Shown here piece after piece: positions 45,675 through 55,249 of a stretch of 64,000 bases of DNA. Source of the stretch: Granulosicoccus antarcticus IMCC3135. GTDB lineage: Bacteria > Pseudomonadota > Gammaproteobacteria > Granulosicoccales > Granulosicoccaceae. How positions within the stretch are numbered: position 1 is the stretch's first letter; each line of letters starts with the position of its first letter. The DNA is taken from the NCBI RefSeq assembly GCF_002215215.1, contig NZ_CP018632.1, positions 5,762,501 to 5,826,500 of the forward strand, in the 5' to 3' direction. The notes below the pieces were generated by a model. That model saw only the letters and a list, made by a program, of their open reading frames with translations, made no database searches and was not told where the DNA came from. A program made the position numbers and the translations under genes.

Positions 45675-46442
45675 ATGTCCATCTCGCTCAAAACGCCAGA
45701 GCAAATCGCGAAAATGCGCATTGCAGGCCGTCTCGCTGCCGAGGTTCTGGACATGATCACAGAATACGTAGTGCCAGGCGTCACAACTGAAGAGCTGAAC
45801 ACGCGGTGTCACAACCTTATTGTCGATATTCAGAAAGGCATACCGGCAACCCTGGGTTACAAGGGTTTCACGAAATCCATCTGCACATCCATCAATCAGC
45901 AGATCTGCCACGGCATTCCCGGTGACAGAATTCTCAAAAAAGGCGACATTGTGAATATTGATGTCACCGTCATCAAGGATGGCTGGTTCGGTGACACAAG
46001 TCGCATGTATTACGTCGGCGAAGTGGCACCCCATGCAAGACGCCTCTGTGACACGGCTTATGAATGTATGGCACGCGGCATTCAGGTGGTCAAACCAGGC
46101 GCAACGTTAGGCGATGTAGGCCATGCCATTCAGGAACTCGCAGAAGGCAGACATTACTCAGTAGTACAGGAATACTGTGGGCACGGTATCGGCTCCAGCT
46201 TCCACGAAGATCCCCAGGTACTGCATTACGGCAAACCCGGCAAGGGCGTCGAATTGCGCGCTGGCATGACTTTCACCATTGAACCCATGATCAACCAGGG
46301 TAAACGCCACGCCAGAGTTCTGGCCGACGGCTGGACAGTCGTAACCAAGGACCGAACACTTTCAGCCCAATGGGAGCATACGGTGCTGGTGACTGAGGAT
46401 GGCTTCGAGCTACTCACCCTGTCTGACGGGCAGAGCCTCTAG
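45675..46442 (+). CDS. map: Methionine aminopeptidase, type I
   Basis: Removes initiator Met from nascent proteins. Metal ligands are in NIDVTVIKDGWFGDTSRMYYVG (two Asp), GHGIGSSFHEDPQVLHYG (His), TIEPMI (Glu) and QWEHTVLVT (Glu). The frame begins at 45633, but the usual start MSISLKTPEQIAKMRIAG is at ATG 45675, giving 255 residues. It is divergent from rpsB, the usual arrangement, and is followed by glnD. Confidence 0.97.
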   Translation: MSISLKTPEQIAKMRIAGRLAAEVLDMITEYVVPGVTTEELNTRCHNLIVDIQKGIPATLGYKGFTKSICTSINQQICHGIPGDRILKKGDIVNIDVTVIKDGWFGDTSRMYYVGEVAPHARRLCDTAYECMARGIQVVKPGATLGDVGHAIQELAEGRHYSVVQEYCGHGIGSSFHEDPQVLHYGKPGKGVELRAGMTFTIEPMINQGKRHARVLADGWTVVTKDRTLSAQWEHTVLVTEDGFELLTLSDGQSL

Positions 46443-46534
46443 ATGTGCCGGCCAGACAATACGATCTCGCCGCACGTCGCATCACGTGACAGCAGAGGCG
46501 GCACTGATGCCGCTCCTGCGACTCAGCACCGCTC

Positions 46535-49234
46535 ATGACAACCCTTCCAGGCAGCCCGGCACCACGACCAGCACAATGGGAACAGATAGACTTCCCAACG
46601 GTCCGGGACCAGATCATCCGTGCCATTCAAGAACTGATCAACAGCTCCGAGCACTCGACCGATCTCTACAGAAAGGCAATTCAGCTGGGTGGTGATGCCA
46701 TTCATGAGCAATTTCTGAAAGGCGCGCAAGCCTCCTGCCTGCTCGAATTACGAACCGCCGTCATCGATTACATCCTTCGACACCTCTGGGGTCGACAGGC
46801 AGACGCCTTTGATGGCCTGGCACTGGTTGCGGTCGGTGGTTACGGACGCGGGGAATTACACCCTCATTCCGATATCGACATAGCGATACTGCTGCCGAGC
46901 CAGCAGAGTGATGAGGACACAGGCGCACGAAATGCCATCCTCAGTGACTGGATCACAGCCCTATGGGATCTGAACCTGGATATAGGCCACAGCGTCCGGA
47001 CAGTAGCCGACTGCGAGCGAGAGGCCGGTAGCGATATCACTGTCATCACGAACTTGATGGAGGCCAGATTGCTGTGCGGCTGCAATGATCTGTTCAAGGA
47101 AATGCAGGAGATCATCCAGCCATCACATATGTGGACTTCTGCCGAATTCTTTGCAGCCAAGGTTGCCGAACAGGAAGAACGACACAAGCGATTCCAGACC
47201 AACGCTTATCGCCTGGAACCCAATATCAAAGAGAGCCAGGGCGGGTTGCGCGACTTTCAGACGATCGCCTGGGTGTGTCAGCGACAATTCGGCACCGCTG
47301 GCCTCAACGCACTGGTGACACGAGGCCTGCTCGAACCCCAGGAACTGGTCAGGCTCAGAGAAGGCCTTGAGCTTCTGTGGCGCATTCGCTACCTGCTGCA
47401 TCATGTGAGCAAACGTCGCGAGGATCGACTCCTGTTCGACTACCAGAAGGACATTGCCCATGCCTTTGGCTACCTTGATGACACTGAGAACCGCTCGATA
47501 GAGCAACTGATGCAGCGATTTTATCGCTCAGTCATGTCACTGCTGCGCCTCAATGAAATCCTGCTTCAAGGTATCGGCGGCATCATCAGCGGAGTCACGG
47601 CAGCATCGGAGATCATTCCGATCAATTCACGCTTCCAGCTCAGGAACGGCTTCCTTGAAGTCACCGGCGACGATGTGTTCATGCACTACCCGCCCGCACT
47701 GCTGGAATTGTTCCTGGTCTTTGGCAACACCCCTGAGGCTCTCAATGTCCGCTCGAATACGGTTCGTCTGATCCGGGCCAACCTGCCTTTGATCAATGAT
47801 CGATTCCGCAGCGACCCCGTGGTGCGCAATCTGTTCGTACAAATCTTCAGCAACCCTCACAAGCTGACACGCACCGTCAGACTCATGAACCGTTATGGAG
47901 TGATGGCTGCCTACCTGCCCGCGTTCGACAAGATTGTCGGTCGCATGCAATACGACCTGTTCCATATCTACACGGTCGATGAGCATACCCTCGGTGTCAT
48001 CCGCAACCTCCGGCGCATGATGCTGCCTCAATTTGCCGATGAAATGCCGCATGGCAGCAGCGTCGCAAAACTGATAAAAAAGCCGTACATACTTTATCTG
48101 ACCGCACTTTTTCACGACATAGCCAAGGGCCGTGGCGGTGACCATAGTGTCTTGGGCGCCGAAGATGTGAAAGTATTTGCCGCCACTCACGGACTGCCAC
48201 AGGAAGATGCCGAACTGATGGAGTGGACCGTTCGCAATCACCTGTTAATGTCGATGACCGCACAACGAAAGGATATCGACGATCCTAACGAGCAACTGGA
48301 ATTCGCTCGCCAGTGCGGTAGCATCGAGCGGCTCAACCACCTCTACCTGCTAACCATTTCCGACATCCGGGCGACCAACCCGGAACTATGGAATTCGTTC
48401 AAGCAAAGTCTGCTGCAATCGTTACACCGGCATGCCATGCTGATACTCAAACGTGGCCTCGACAATCCGCTGGATGTGGAAGATGTCATCAATCGCCGGC
48501 AGGAACATACTCGAACCCTGCTGGATGACTCACTGGAAAACGATCCTCGCGTCGACATGCTCTGGGCGACCCTGGGAGACGACTACTTCCGGCAGTACCA
48601 GGCCGTGGAAATTGCTCGCCATACCGAAATTCTTCTGGCCAACGAGGACACACCGGGACCCCTGGTATCGCTGCGCTACTCCGCCTCTCGCGGCTCAACC
48701 GAAATACTCATCTATACCCCTGATGACAAGGCACTGTTCGCACTGATCACGGCAGTCATGGAACGCTTGCAACTGAACATACTGTCAGCAACAATCAATA
48801 CAACGGCAGGTGGCTTTGCTCTGGATACTTTCCATGTACTGGATGCCACGCAAATGCCCATCGAGGATATCTCGCGTATTGACGAGGTCCGTCAAACGCT
48901 AACCTACGAGCTGGGTGTTCCTCGCAACCTGCCAAGACTCGACGTGCAGTATCCATCGCGACGATTGCGCTACTTTTCAGTGTCGACGCAAGTCGAATGC
49001 TCCAATGACGAATCAGGCTTCACTGAAGTACATATAACCGCAGCAGACAGACCGGGTATTCTGTCGGGCATTGGCAGAGTACTGATGGGTGCCAACTTCA
49101 ATGTTCACGCAGCTCGCATCGCCACCCTGGGAGAACGAATCGACGATGTATTCCTGCTATCCAATGAGCACGGAAACTCGCTGACTGCTGCCGAACAACA
49201 GACAGTCAGCGAACTACTGCAACAAGAATTGTAG
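46535..49234 (+). CDS. glnD: [Protein-PII] uridylyltransferase/uridylyl-removing enzyme
   Basis: Nitrogen sensor that uridylylates PII at low glutamine and removes UMP at high glutamine. The nucleotidyltransferase domain has VAVGGYGRGELHPHSDIDIAILLP (about 90-113). A central helical linker follows, then an HD domain with LTALFHDIAKGRGGDHSVLGAEDV, and two C-terminal ACT domains (about 710-790 and 820-899; ITAADRPGILSGIGRVLM). The length of 899 residues is close to the E. coli 890. It follows map, as in many gammaproteobacteria. Confidence 0.97.
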   Translation: MTTLPGSPAPRPAQWEQIDFPTVRDQIIRAIQELINSSEHSTDLYRKAIQLGGDAIHEQFLKGAQASCLLELRTAVIDYILRHLWGRQADAFDGLALVAVGGYGRGELHPHSDIDIAILLPSQQSDEDTGARNAILSDWITALWDLNLDIGHSVRTVADCEREAGSDITVITNLMEARLLCGCNDLFKEMQEIIQPSHMWTSAEFFAAKVAEQEERHKRFQTNAYRLEPNIKESQGGLRDFQTIAWVCQRQFGTAGLNALVTRGLLEPQELVRLREGLELLWRIRYLLHHVSKRREDRLLFDYQKDIAHAFGYLDDTENRSIEQLMQRFYRSVMSLLRLNEILLQGIGGIISGVTAASEIIPINSRFQLRNGFLEVTGDDVFMHYPPALLELFLVFGNTPEALNVRSNTVRLIRANLPLINDRFRSDPVVRNLFVQIFSNPHKLTRTVRLMNRYGVMAAYLPAFDKIVGRMQYDLFHIYTVDEHTLGVIRNLRRMMLPQFADEMPHGSSVAKLIKKPYILYLTALFHDIAKGRGGDHSVLGAEDVKVFAATHGLPQEDAELMEWTVRNHLLMSMTAQRKDIDDPNEQLEFARQCGSIERLNHLYLLTISDIRATNPELWNSFKQSLLQSLHRHAMLILKRGLDNPLDVEDVINRRQEHTRTLLDDSLENDPRVDMLWATLGDDYFRQYQAVEIARHTEILLANEDTPGPLVSLRYSASRGSTEILIYTPDDKALFALITAVMERLQLNILSATINTTAGGFALDTFHVLDATQMPIEDISRIDEVRQTLTYELGVPRNLPRLDVQYPSRRLRYFSVSTQVECSNDESGFTEVHITAADRPGILSGIGRVLMGANFNVHAARIATLGERIDDVFLLSNEHGNSLTAAEQQTVSELLQQEL

Positions 49235-49270
49235 CCCCTCCCCTAAAAGACAGATACGGAGCCCCGACAC

Positions 49271-50410
49271 TTGAACACCACACCCAGCGACACCATCGCC
49301 CTTCTGGTTGAGCTTGTCCGACGCAATTCGGTAACACCCGATGACAAGGGTTGCCAGGCAATGATCGGAGAGCGATTGGCTCGACTGGGCTTCGTTCTCG
49401 AGTCCATGCCATCTGGAGGGGTCACCAACTTGTGGGCTCGACTGGGAACAGAGGCTCCCCTCTTCGCATTTGCCGGTCATACCGATGTAGTCCCAACGGG
49501 CAACGAAGAGGACTGGTCATCACCCCCTTTTGCCGCCGACATCATCGATGATCATCTCGTAGGACGCGGTGCCGCTGACATGAAAGGCGGGGTTGCCGCC
49601 ATGGTAACCGCGATCGAGCGATTTGTAGAAAGTGGCGCGCACAAGCACGGATCAATCGCCCTGCTCCTCACCAGCGACGAAGAAGGCCCGGCAACGGACG
49701 GCACCACAGTGGTCATCAACAAACTCGAGCATCGCAACGAAAAAATCGATTACTGCATAGTTGGCGAACCGACAAGCACCAACAAGCTGGGCGATACCAT
49801 TCGTCACGGGCGCCGCGGCTCTCTGGGGGCCACTCTGATTATTCGCGGCATCCAGGGACATGTTGCCTATCCGCACCTGGCTGACAATCCGATACACCGT
49901 GCCATGCCTGCACTGAATGAACTGACAACGATCGAATGGGACAAGGGTAACGATCATTTCCCACCAACCACACTGCAGATATCCAACTTCAATGCCGGCA
50001 CCGGGGCCACCAATGTCATCCCCGGTCAGGCGAGTGTTGAATTCAACCTGCGGTACAGTCCAGAAACATCCATCGAGCATATCCAGAGCACTATCAAAGA
50101 ACTTTGCAGCAGACACCAACTGGATACGACGCTGATCTGGAAAGACAGCGCCAGACCATTCATCACCACACCGGGCACATTGACACAGGCCATGCAACAA
50201 GCCATCGTCAGTGAAACCGGCATCACCGCAACTCTGGACACAGGTGGCGGCACATCGGATGGGCGCTTCATAGCACCTACCGGCGCGCAGACTATAGAGT
50301 TCGGCCCCATCAACGCAACCATTCATCAAGTGAATGAACGCGTATCCTGCACCGACATCAACTCACTGACTCGCATCTACGAATCAGTGCTGCAACAACT
50401 ACTGGGCTAA
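49271..50410 (+). CDS. dapE: Succinyl-diaminopimelate desuccinylase
   Basis: M20 di-zinc hydrolase of the lysine/DAP pathway. Zinc and catalytic residues are in [11 protein letters not shown] (His, Asp), [15 protein letters not shown] (Asp) and [12 protein letters not shown] (Glu-Glu); the last His is in [14 protein letters not shown]. The length of 379 residues is standard. The start is a TTG at 49271 with CGGAG nine bases upstream; no ATG fits. It lies between glnD and fabI on the same strand. Confidence 0.96.
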   Translation: MNTTPSDTIALLVELVRRNSVTPDDKGCQAMIGERLARLGFVLESMPSGGVTNLWARLGTEAPLFAFAGHTDVVPTGNEEDWSSPPFAADIIDDHLVGRGAADMKGGVAAMVTAIERFVESGAHKHGSIALLLTSDEEGPATDGTTVVINKLEHRNEKIDYCIVGEPTSTNKLGDTIRHGRRGSLGATLIIRGIQGHVAYPHLADNPIHRAMPALNELTTIEWDKGNDHFPPTTLQISNFNAGTGATNVIPGQASVEFNLRYSPETSIEHIQSTIKELCSRHQLDTTLIWKDSARPFITTPGTLTQAMQQAIVSETGITATLDTGGGTSDGRFIAPTGAQTIEFGPINATIHQVNERVSCTDINSLTRIYESVLQQLLG

Positions 50411-50426
50411 CAAGAGGAGTGACAAC

Positions 50427-51212
50427 ATGGGCATGCTAGACGGCAAACGATTTATCATATTTGGTATCGCCAGCAAGCGTTCTATCGCATGGGGTATCGC
50501 AGAAGCCATGCACAGAGAAGGCGCTACCCTGGCCTTTACCTATCAAAATGATCGCCTCAAGGATCGAGTGATCGACATGGCTGCGGCCTGTGGCTCAACT
50601 CTGGTACTGCCTTGCGACGTAGCCGAGGACAGTCAGATCGATGAGCTCATGACATCCATCAAAGCCGAATGGACAGACGGATTTGATGGCCTGGTGCACG
50701 CGGTAGCCTTTGCACCACGCGAGGCTCTGGACGGTGATTTTCTGGATTCTGTCACGCGCGAATCTTTTCGTATAGCGCACGATGTAAGCTCGTACAGCTT
50801 TGCCGCGATCGCCAAGGCTGCACGCCCACAATTGAGAAAAGGTGGCTCCTTGATCACACTGTCCTACCTCGGAGCAGTAAGAGCCATGCCAAACTACAAT
50901 GTCATGGGACTTGCCAAGGCCTCTCTGGAAGCAAATACAAGATTCATGGCAAACGCTATGGGACCTGATGGCATTCGTGTCAACGCCATCTCGGCAGGAC
51001 CTATCAAGACACTGGCTGCAGCCGGCATCAGTGATTTCAAGAAACTGCTGAATCACGTGTCATCTTTATCCCCCATGCGCGAGAACACAACCATCGAACA
51101 GGTGGGCGACACTGCAGCATTTCTCGCCTCCTCCATGGCGGCAGGAATCACAGGGCAGATCATCTACGTCGATGGCGGCTTCAATATCGTCTCAATGCCA
51201 GATTTGAGCTAG
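50427..51212 (+). CDS. fabI: Enoyl-[ACP] reductase FabI
   Basis: NADH-dependent short-chain dehydrogenase completing fatty-acid elongation. The nucleotide-binding segment is [29 protein letters not shown] (9-37). The catalytic Tyr and Lys of the FabI type lie in [16 protein letters not shown], and [14 protein letters not shown] and [19 protein letters not shown] follow. The length of 261 residues is typical. A good GAGGAG precedes the ATG. It follows dapE by 16 bases. Confidence 0.97.
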   Translation: MGMLDGKRFIIFGIASKRSIAWGIAEAMHREGATLAFTYQNDRLKDRVIDMAAACGSTLVLPCDVAEDSQIDELMTSIKAEWTDGFDGLVHAVAFAPREALDGDFLDSVTRESFRIAHDVSSYSFAAIAKAARPQLRKGGSLITLSYLGAVRAMPNYNVMGLAKASLEANTRFMANAMGPDGIRVNAISAGPIKTLAAAGISDFKKLLNHVSSLSPMRENTTIEQVGDTAAFLASSMAAGITGQIIYVDGGFNIVSMPDLS

Positions 51213-51244
51213 CCATTTGTAGCTGCAAGACAATCTGAGTCAAA

Positions 51245-51286
51245 GGGCCGTTCGTTCACCCGTTCAGACGGGTCAACGAACAGCCC
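51245..51286 (+). terminator. Long hairpin after fabI
   Basis: GGGC...GTTCGTT...ACCCGT (from 51245) pairs with ACGGGT...AACGAAC...GCCC (to 51286) as an extended imperfect stem between fabI and convergent mscL. No T run follows, so efficiency is uncertain. Confidence 0.45.
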
Positions 51287-51341
51287 GATTTCCCGGAGAA
51301 TGTCGAATTGACCAACCGGAAAATCGGATCAGGCACTGCAA

Positions 51342-51728
51342 TTACCGACCTTGCTTCAACAGGTCACGAATCTCCTCCAGCAGCTTGACGTCTTCAGCAA
51401 CAACCGCTGGCTCTTCAGTTTTTTCTTCTTCGAACTTCTTCTTCATGCTCGTGATCGCTCTGAGGATAATGAAGATAACAAAAGCAACTATCAGAAAATC
51501 GATCATTGACTGAATAAAGGCACCGTACCCAATTGCCGCGTCTCCGACCGTAATTGACAGATCACTGAAGTTTACGCCGCCCATGAACACACCAATGATC
51601 GGCATCAGGATGTTCTCCACCAGGGTGCTGACCATCTTGCCGACCGCAGCTCCAATGATGATGCCCACAGCCATATCTATCAGGCTGCCTTTCATGGCGA
51701 ATTCCTTGAATTCCTGAATCATGCTCAT
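51342..51728 (-). CDS. mscL: Large-conductance mechanosensitive channel MscL
   Basis: Pentameric pressure-relief channel of the inner membrane. From the start [30 protein letters not shown] the N-terminal amphipathic helix and TM1 (Gly-rich pore helix) are typical, followed by a periplasmic loop, TM2 ([18 protein letters not shown]) and a charged C-terminal helix ([12 protein letters not shown]). The frame runs far upstream to 52079, but that part is unlike MscL; ATG 51728 gives the normal 128 residues. It appears monocistronic. Confidence 0.96.
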   Translation of the reverse strand: MSMIQEFKEFAMKGSLIDMAVGIIIGAAVGKMVSTLVENILMPIIGVFMGGVNFSDLSITVGDAAIGYGAFIQSMIDFLIVAFVIFIILRAITSMKKKFEEEKTEEPAVVAEDVKLLEEIRDLLKQGR

Positions 51729-51959
51729 GTTTTTTCTCTTGCTCGACAGAATGTCAGTTAATCCGTTACACGTAACGCGACTGAACCACAGCGCATACGA
51801 CTCAGGATCCAGCATGTTACGTGCCGACCTGACAAGCAACCGCAAACAAAGGTTTCCCGGCAAGCAAGTATCGATTTTCAACAGTAATACCCGATGAGAG
51901 GCGAGTCGCCATGAGGCATGGCTCCCTCGATCACCGGCAAATAAATTAAACGGAGCAGC

Positions 51960-52286
51960 ATGCAGATGACTGAGAACAAGCTCATTCTGGATTCGAAAAC
52001 AGTTCAATCTGTAGTCGAGCACATGAATAGTGATCATGCGGATGCCTGCCTGTGCATAGTCAGGGCTTTCAGCGAGCATATAGGCGCAATTGATTCACAG
52101 CTAATCGACCTGGATAGTACAGGTCTGCTCTTTCATGTATCAACACACACTGACGGCAAGGTACAGAGCTCTCAGAGTGTGAGGATCGATTTCACCAAAC
52201 CCTTGCGCGAAGAGACACAAATTCGCGGCGCCCTGGTAGGACTAACGCGTATGGCTCGCCAGAAACTAGCGAGCCTGGAATCCTGA
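51960..52286 (+). CDS. DUF2470 domain protein (HugZ C-terminal-like)
   Basis: A 108-residue single-domain protein resembling DUF2470, which in HugZ-type heme oxygenases follows a split-barrel flavin domain and helps bind heme. The hallmark [16 protein letters not shown] (about 17-32) is present; the conserved final segment is [14 protein letters not shown]. The split-barrel domain is missing, so it is a stand-alone copy and its function is unclear. GGAG precedes ATG 51960; ATG 51966 is also possible. It is divergent from mscL. Confidence 0.8.
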   Translation: MQMTENKLILDSKTVQSVVEHMNSDHADACLCIVRAFSEHIGAIDSQLIDLDSTGLLFHVSTHTDGKVQSSQSVRIDFTKPLREETQIRGALVGLTRMARQKLASLES

Positions 52287-52372
52287 GGCTTGTAGCAGAC
52301 AGGGCAAGTACTGCCCTGCTGCATTTACCCAATCAAACTATAAAGTCTGATTAGTCAGAAAACCGAACGGTA

Positions 52373-54307
52373 TCAGGATGAGGCAGCTGCTTTGATGTCA
52401 ACGTCTGCATTTTCACGCAGGCTTTCCAGCAAGACTTCAAATTCAGTGCCACCTAATCGAATGTTTGCTCCGGCAGGTTCGGCACCTGGCAACGTTTGAA
52501 CAGACTCATCAGCCCCTTCAACATCTGCTTCTGGCACTTCGACAGCATCAAGACGCAGAGCAATCAAATCCCCATTGGAGAGCGTCTCAGCAGCGGTTGC
52601 AGGAGCCGTATCGGTACCCGGCTGGGGCAGCGAAAATACTCGGGATACCACCCCACCCTCAAGCTCAGTCGATTGACGACCAAGAGCCAACTGCTCAATG
52701 CTTGTTGCAAAATCATCACCTTCTGCAATTGCAGCGGCTGTTTCACCCGTTGCAAGCTTTGATAAGGCCGCATCTTGAAGAACTTTCAACATCTCGTTGG
52801 CTCGTTCACTTTTCAACGACTCTTCAACTTCATCACGTACATCATCCAGAGTTTTCTGACGCGCTTCCTCGTGCTCCTGAACCCTCAACACGATAACGTG
52901 ACGATCACCGATTTCGATGACTTCAGAATTCAGTTCTTCTGCCAGAAAATCAGGATTGAATATCGTGGCTACCACTTGCGGATTGGACAATACAACACCG
53001 GAATCGGTATCTGAGTCCAGCCAGTCTGAAGTCTTGATTTCAATGCCCGTCACATCACTGACAGGCTCCAGAGAATCCGGATTATCAAATGCCTGTTCAG
53101 AGGCTTGTTCACGCAGATCAAAATATTCGCGATCAGCCTCGTCTTTCTGCATATCCGCAATGATCTTGTCTTTCACCTCCTCAAACGGTTCGCCAGATTC
53201 TGGCTTGACACTGTCAAGCTTGATCAGATGAACGCCAAACTGACTGACGACCGGCTCGGAAATATCACCTTCGCTACTTAGTGCGAATACGGCTTCTTCG
53301 AACTGAGGATCCATACTGCCTGGAGTAACCGCACCCAGGCTTCCACCCAGATCAGCAGTACCGACATCTTCGGAAAATTCCTTGGCCAGATCAGCGAATG
53401 ACTCGCCTGCTTCTACTCGAACCTTCAATTCGGACAACTTTGTAGAAGCTTCCTCTTCGGAAAGATCATCTGTGGTCAAAAGAATGTGCGACACGGAGCG
53501 TTGCTCCGGCAGAACGAAGCTACCTCGATTTTCATCGTAGAAGGTTTTTGCCTGCTCTTCAGTAACCTCAATATCGGCAGCAATAGCAGCACTATCTATT
53601 TCAATGTAGCGAATTTTTGCTCGCTCAGGAAACTTGTAACTTTCCTTTTTATCTTCAAAGTAGGCTGCAACCTCCTCTTCAGAGACTTCAATAGTCTTTC
53701 TGGCTTTTTCTGCATCGAACCTGACACCTTCCACCGTCCGAACCTGACGAGCCAGTGATGAAAGACGCTCCGCCTCAGAAGGCAGTGTGAAGCTAGTATC
53801 ACTGATACCGGTTCTGAACTGATTCATGGCTGTATCGTCGCGAAAACTCTGCTCGAATACCGCTACTGACATACCGGATGCACGTAACTGTGTCTGATAG
53901 GTCTCGCTGTCAAAGCGACCATCGACCTGGAATGCCGGCAAATTACGTATAGCTCGTCCCAGAGTTGCATCACCGACAGCAAACTTCTGATTGGCAACTT
54001 CGCTTTCAAGCACTTGCTGAGAAATCAATTGCTGCAGGGCCTGATCGCGCAAGACAGCCTCATTGGCAAAAGCTTCTGGCAATTGCCCACCAAACATGCG
54101 CGCCAGCTGTTGGCGTTGCTGTTGATAGGCTTGTTCCAGTTGTTGTTGATCAATTGACTGGCCATTGACCTCAGCCACTGGAGGTATGGACCCACCACTG
54201 AGATAAGAACCAATTCCGACTAGCGCAAACGGGATAATAATGACCGTGATCAACGTGTATTTGATCGGCTTGGAGTTTCTGACCGTTTCTCTTAGATCCA
54301 ATAACAT
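52373..54307 (-). CDS. ppiD: Periplasmic folding chaperone/peptidyl-prolyl isomerase PpiD
   Basis: Membrane-anchored chaperone at the Sec translocon exit. A cytoplasmic N-terminus (LLDLRETVRNSKPIKYTLI) leads into one TM helix (ITVIIIPFALVGIGSYL), then a SurA-like chaperone domain and a parvulin domain (SVSHILLTT through QFGVHLIKLDSV, about 270-365 of the frame), and a second, degenerate C-terminal part. The frame opens at 54385, but MLLDLRE at 54307 is the normal PpiD start, giving 644 residues. It follows lon-hupB as in E. coli, with two tRNA genes in between. Confidence 0.95.
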   Translation of the reverse strand: MLLDLRETVRNSKPIKYTLITVIIIPFALVGIGSYLSGGSIPPVAEVNGQSIDQQQLEQAYQQQRQQLARMFGGQLPEAFANEAVLRDQALQQLISQQVLESEVANQKFAVGDATLGRAIRNLPAFQVDGRFDSETYQTQLRASGMSVAVFEQSFRDDTAMNQFRTGISDTSFTLPSEAERLSSLARQVRTVEGVRFDAEKARKTIEVSEEEVAAYFEDKKESYKFPERAKIRYIEIDSAAIAADIEVTEEQAKTFYDENRGSFVLPEQRSVSHILLTTDDLSEEEASTKLSELKVRVEAGESFADLAKEFSEDVGTADLGGSLGAVTPGSMDPQFEEAVFALSSEGDISEPVVSQFGVHLIKLDSVKPESGEPFEEVKDKIIADMQKDEADREYFDLREQASEQAFDNPDSLEPVSDVTGIEIKTSDWLDSDTDSGVVLSNPQVVATIFNPDFLAEELNSEVIEIGDRHVIVLRVQEHEEARQKTLDDVRDEVEESLKSERANEMLKVLQDAALSKLATGETAAAIAEGDDFATSIEQLALGRQSTELEGGVVSRVFSLPQPGTDTAPATAAETLSNGDLIALRLDAVEVPEADVEGADESVQTLPGAEPAGANIRLGGTEFEVLLESLRENADVDIKAAASS

Positions 54308-54390
54308 GATGAATGCAGCGCCCTGTTGATCAATTAACTGTATTGACTGGTAGCAAGTCGTCTTCCAACGAGTTGCATTACTCAAATTTA

Positions 54391-54421
54391 TCCAAAAAAA
54401 AAGGGTGCCGAAGCACCCTTT
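54391..54421 (-). terminator. Intrinsic terminator after tRNA-Val/tRNA-Asp
   Basis: On the minus strand AAAGGGTGC (54421-54413) pairs perfectly with GCACCCTTT (54408-54400), a CTTC-G tetraloop-like turn between, followed by a T run to 54394. It is a textbook terminator ending the hupB-tRNA transcript. Confidence 0.92.
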
Positions 54422-54487
54422 CTATCTCTACCCGAAAACTCGGGAGAGGGGTGTCACTGGCAAAAATCTGCCAGTGACGTCTGGTGT

Positions 54488-54564
54488 TGGCGGAGCGGAC
54501 GGGACTCGAACCCGCGACCCCCGGCGTGACAGGCCGGTATTCTAACCAACTGAACTACCGCTCC
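54488..54564 (-). tRNA. tRNA-Asp (anticodon GTC)
   Basis: Complete cloverleaf on the minus strand: acceptor GGAGCGG/CCGCTCC, anticodon loop CTGTCAC, T loop GGTTCGAGTCC and an encoded CCA. It lies 6 bases downstream of tRNA-Val, so both are cut from one precursor ending at the terminator at 54391-54421. Confidence 0.96.
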
Positions 54565-54570
54565 ATAAAA

Positions 54571-54646
54571 TGGTGGGTGCTGACGGGATCGAACCGCCGA
54601 CCCTCGCCTTGTAAGGGCGATGCTCTACCAGCTGAGCTAAGCACCC
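54571..54646 (-). tRNA. tRNA-Val (anticodon TAC)
   Basis: Complete cloverleaf: acceptor GGGTGCT/AGCACCC, anticodon loop TTTACAA-like with TAC, T loop GGTTCGATCCC and an encoded CCA. Its 5' end is only 7 bases after the hupB stop, so mRNA and tRNAs are probably made as one transcript and separated by processing. Confidence 0.96.
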
Positions 54647-54653
54647 AAGAGAA

Positions 54654-54926
54654 CTAGTTTACAGCATCTTTCAAAGCTTTACCAGCTTTAAAGCTAGGAA
54701 CATTCGAAGCAGCAATCTGAAGAGGCTCACCAGTACGTGGGTTACGACCAGTACGAGCTTCACGCTTACGAACAAGGAATGTGCCAAAGCCAACGAGAGT
54801 AATTTGATTGCCTTCTTTCATGGCTTCAGTAACGGCTTCCAATACTGCGTCTACAGCGCTAGAAGCGTCAGCTTTAGTCATGTCGCCCTTAGCGGCAACC
54901 GCATCAACAAACTCACCTTTATTCAT
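54654..54926 (-). CDS. hupB: DNA-binding protein HU-beta
   Basis: Histone-like dimer that bends DNA. The 90-residue product begins [21 protein letters not shown] and has the DNA-arm core [26 protein letters not shown], with the conserved Pro at the arm tip. It is a full-length HU without extensions. It follows lon, as in E. coli, and leads directly into two tRNA genes. An A/T-rich stretch precedes it. Confidence 0.97.
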   Translation of the reverse strand: MNKGEFVDAVAAKGDMTKADASSAVDAVLEAVTEAMKEGNQITLVGFGTFLVRKREARTGRNPRTGEPLQIAASNVPSFKAGKALKDAVN

Positions 54927-55027
54927 AATAACGCTTTTCCCGAATCTTTTGTTAGTTTATCGTCAAATAATTATTAAATAATTAAAGACGCTGGTGGATA
55001 CCCGAAAGCAATGTGCGAATCATACGC

Positions 55028-55063
55028 GAAAAAAACTCAAAAACCCACCAACCACGCGGGTTT
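55028..55063 (-). terminator. Second terminator candidate after lon
   Basis: As minus-strand RNA, AAACCCGC (55063-55056) pairs with GUGGGUUU (55048-55041), 8 pairs including one G-U, followed by UUGAG and seven U (to 55028). Confidence 0.65.
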
Positions 55064-55204
55064 CAGCAAAACTGAGTAACTCTTGCGAGATCGCAATTAA
55101 CCAGAACAAGGTAATCGCCGACTGAAGCAACGTTGACTGCGCGCATTATCCAACATGTTCGACCGTTTGTGACCGAACAATTGTGAAATAAATGTAAATA
55201 AATC

Positions 55205-55236
55205 GCGCCTGACCATCAAATAGACTGATCAGACGC
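55205..55236 (-). terminator. First terminator candidate after lon
   Basis: As minus-strand RNA, GCGUCUGAUCA (55236-55226) pairs with UGGUCAGGCGC (55215-55205) over 11 positions with two G-U pairs, followed by GAUUUAUUU. It begins 14 bases after the lon stop. Confidence 0.65.
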
Positions 55237-55249
55237 ATTTTACACGTAT

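Larger units (their letters stand above)
54927..55249. other. Intergenic region lon-hupB
   Basis: These 323 bases carry two minus-strand terminator-like hairpins (55205-55236 and 55028-55063) after lon, then an A/T-rich stretch (54961-54987, ATAATTATTAAATAATT) just before hupB that may be an UP-like element for its promoter. No ORF or RNA family was recognised. Confidence 0.6.

Noticed and set aside
51729-52079. 117-codon upstream extension of mscL
   Set aside because: The extension is unlike MscL and MscL begins at MSMIQEF; the region is leader DNA.
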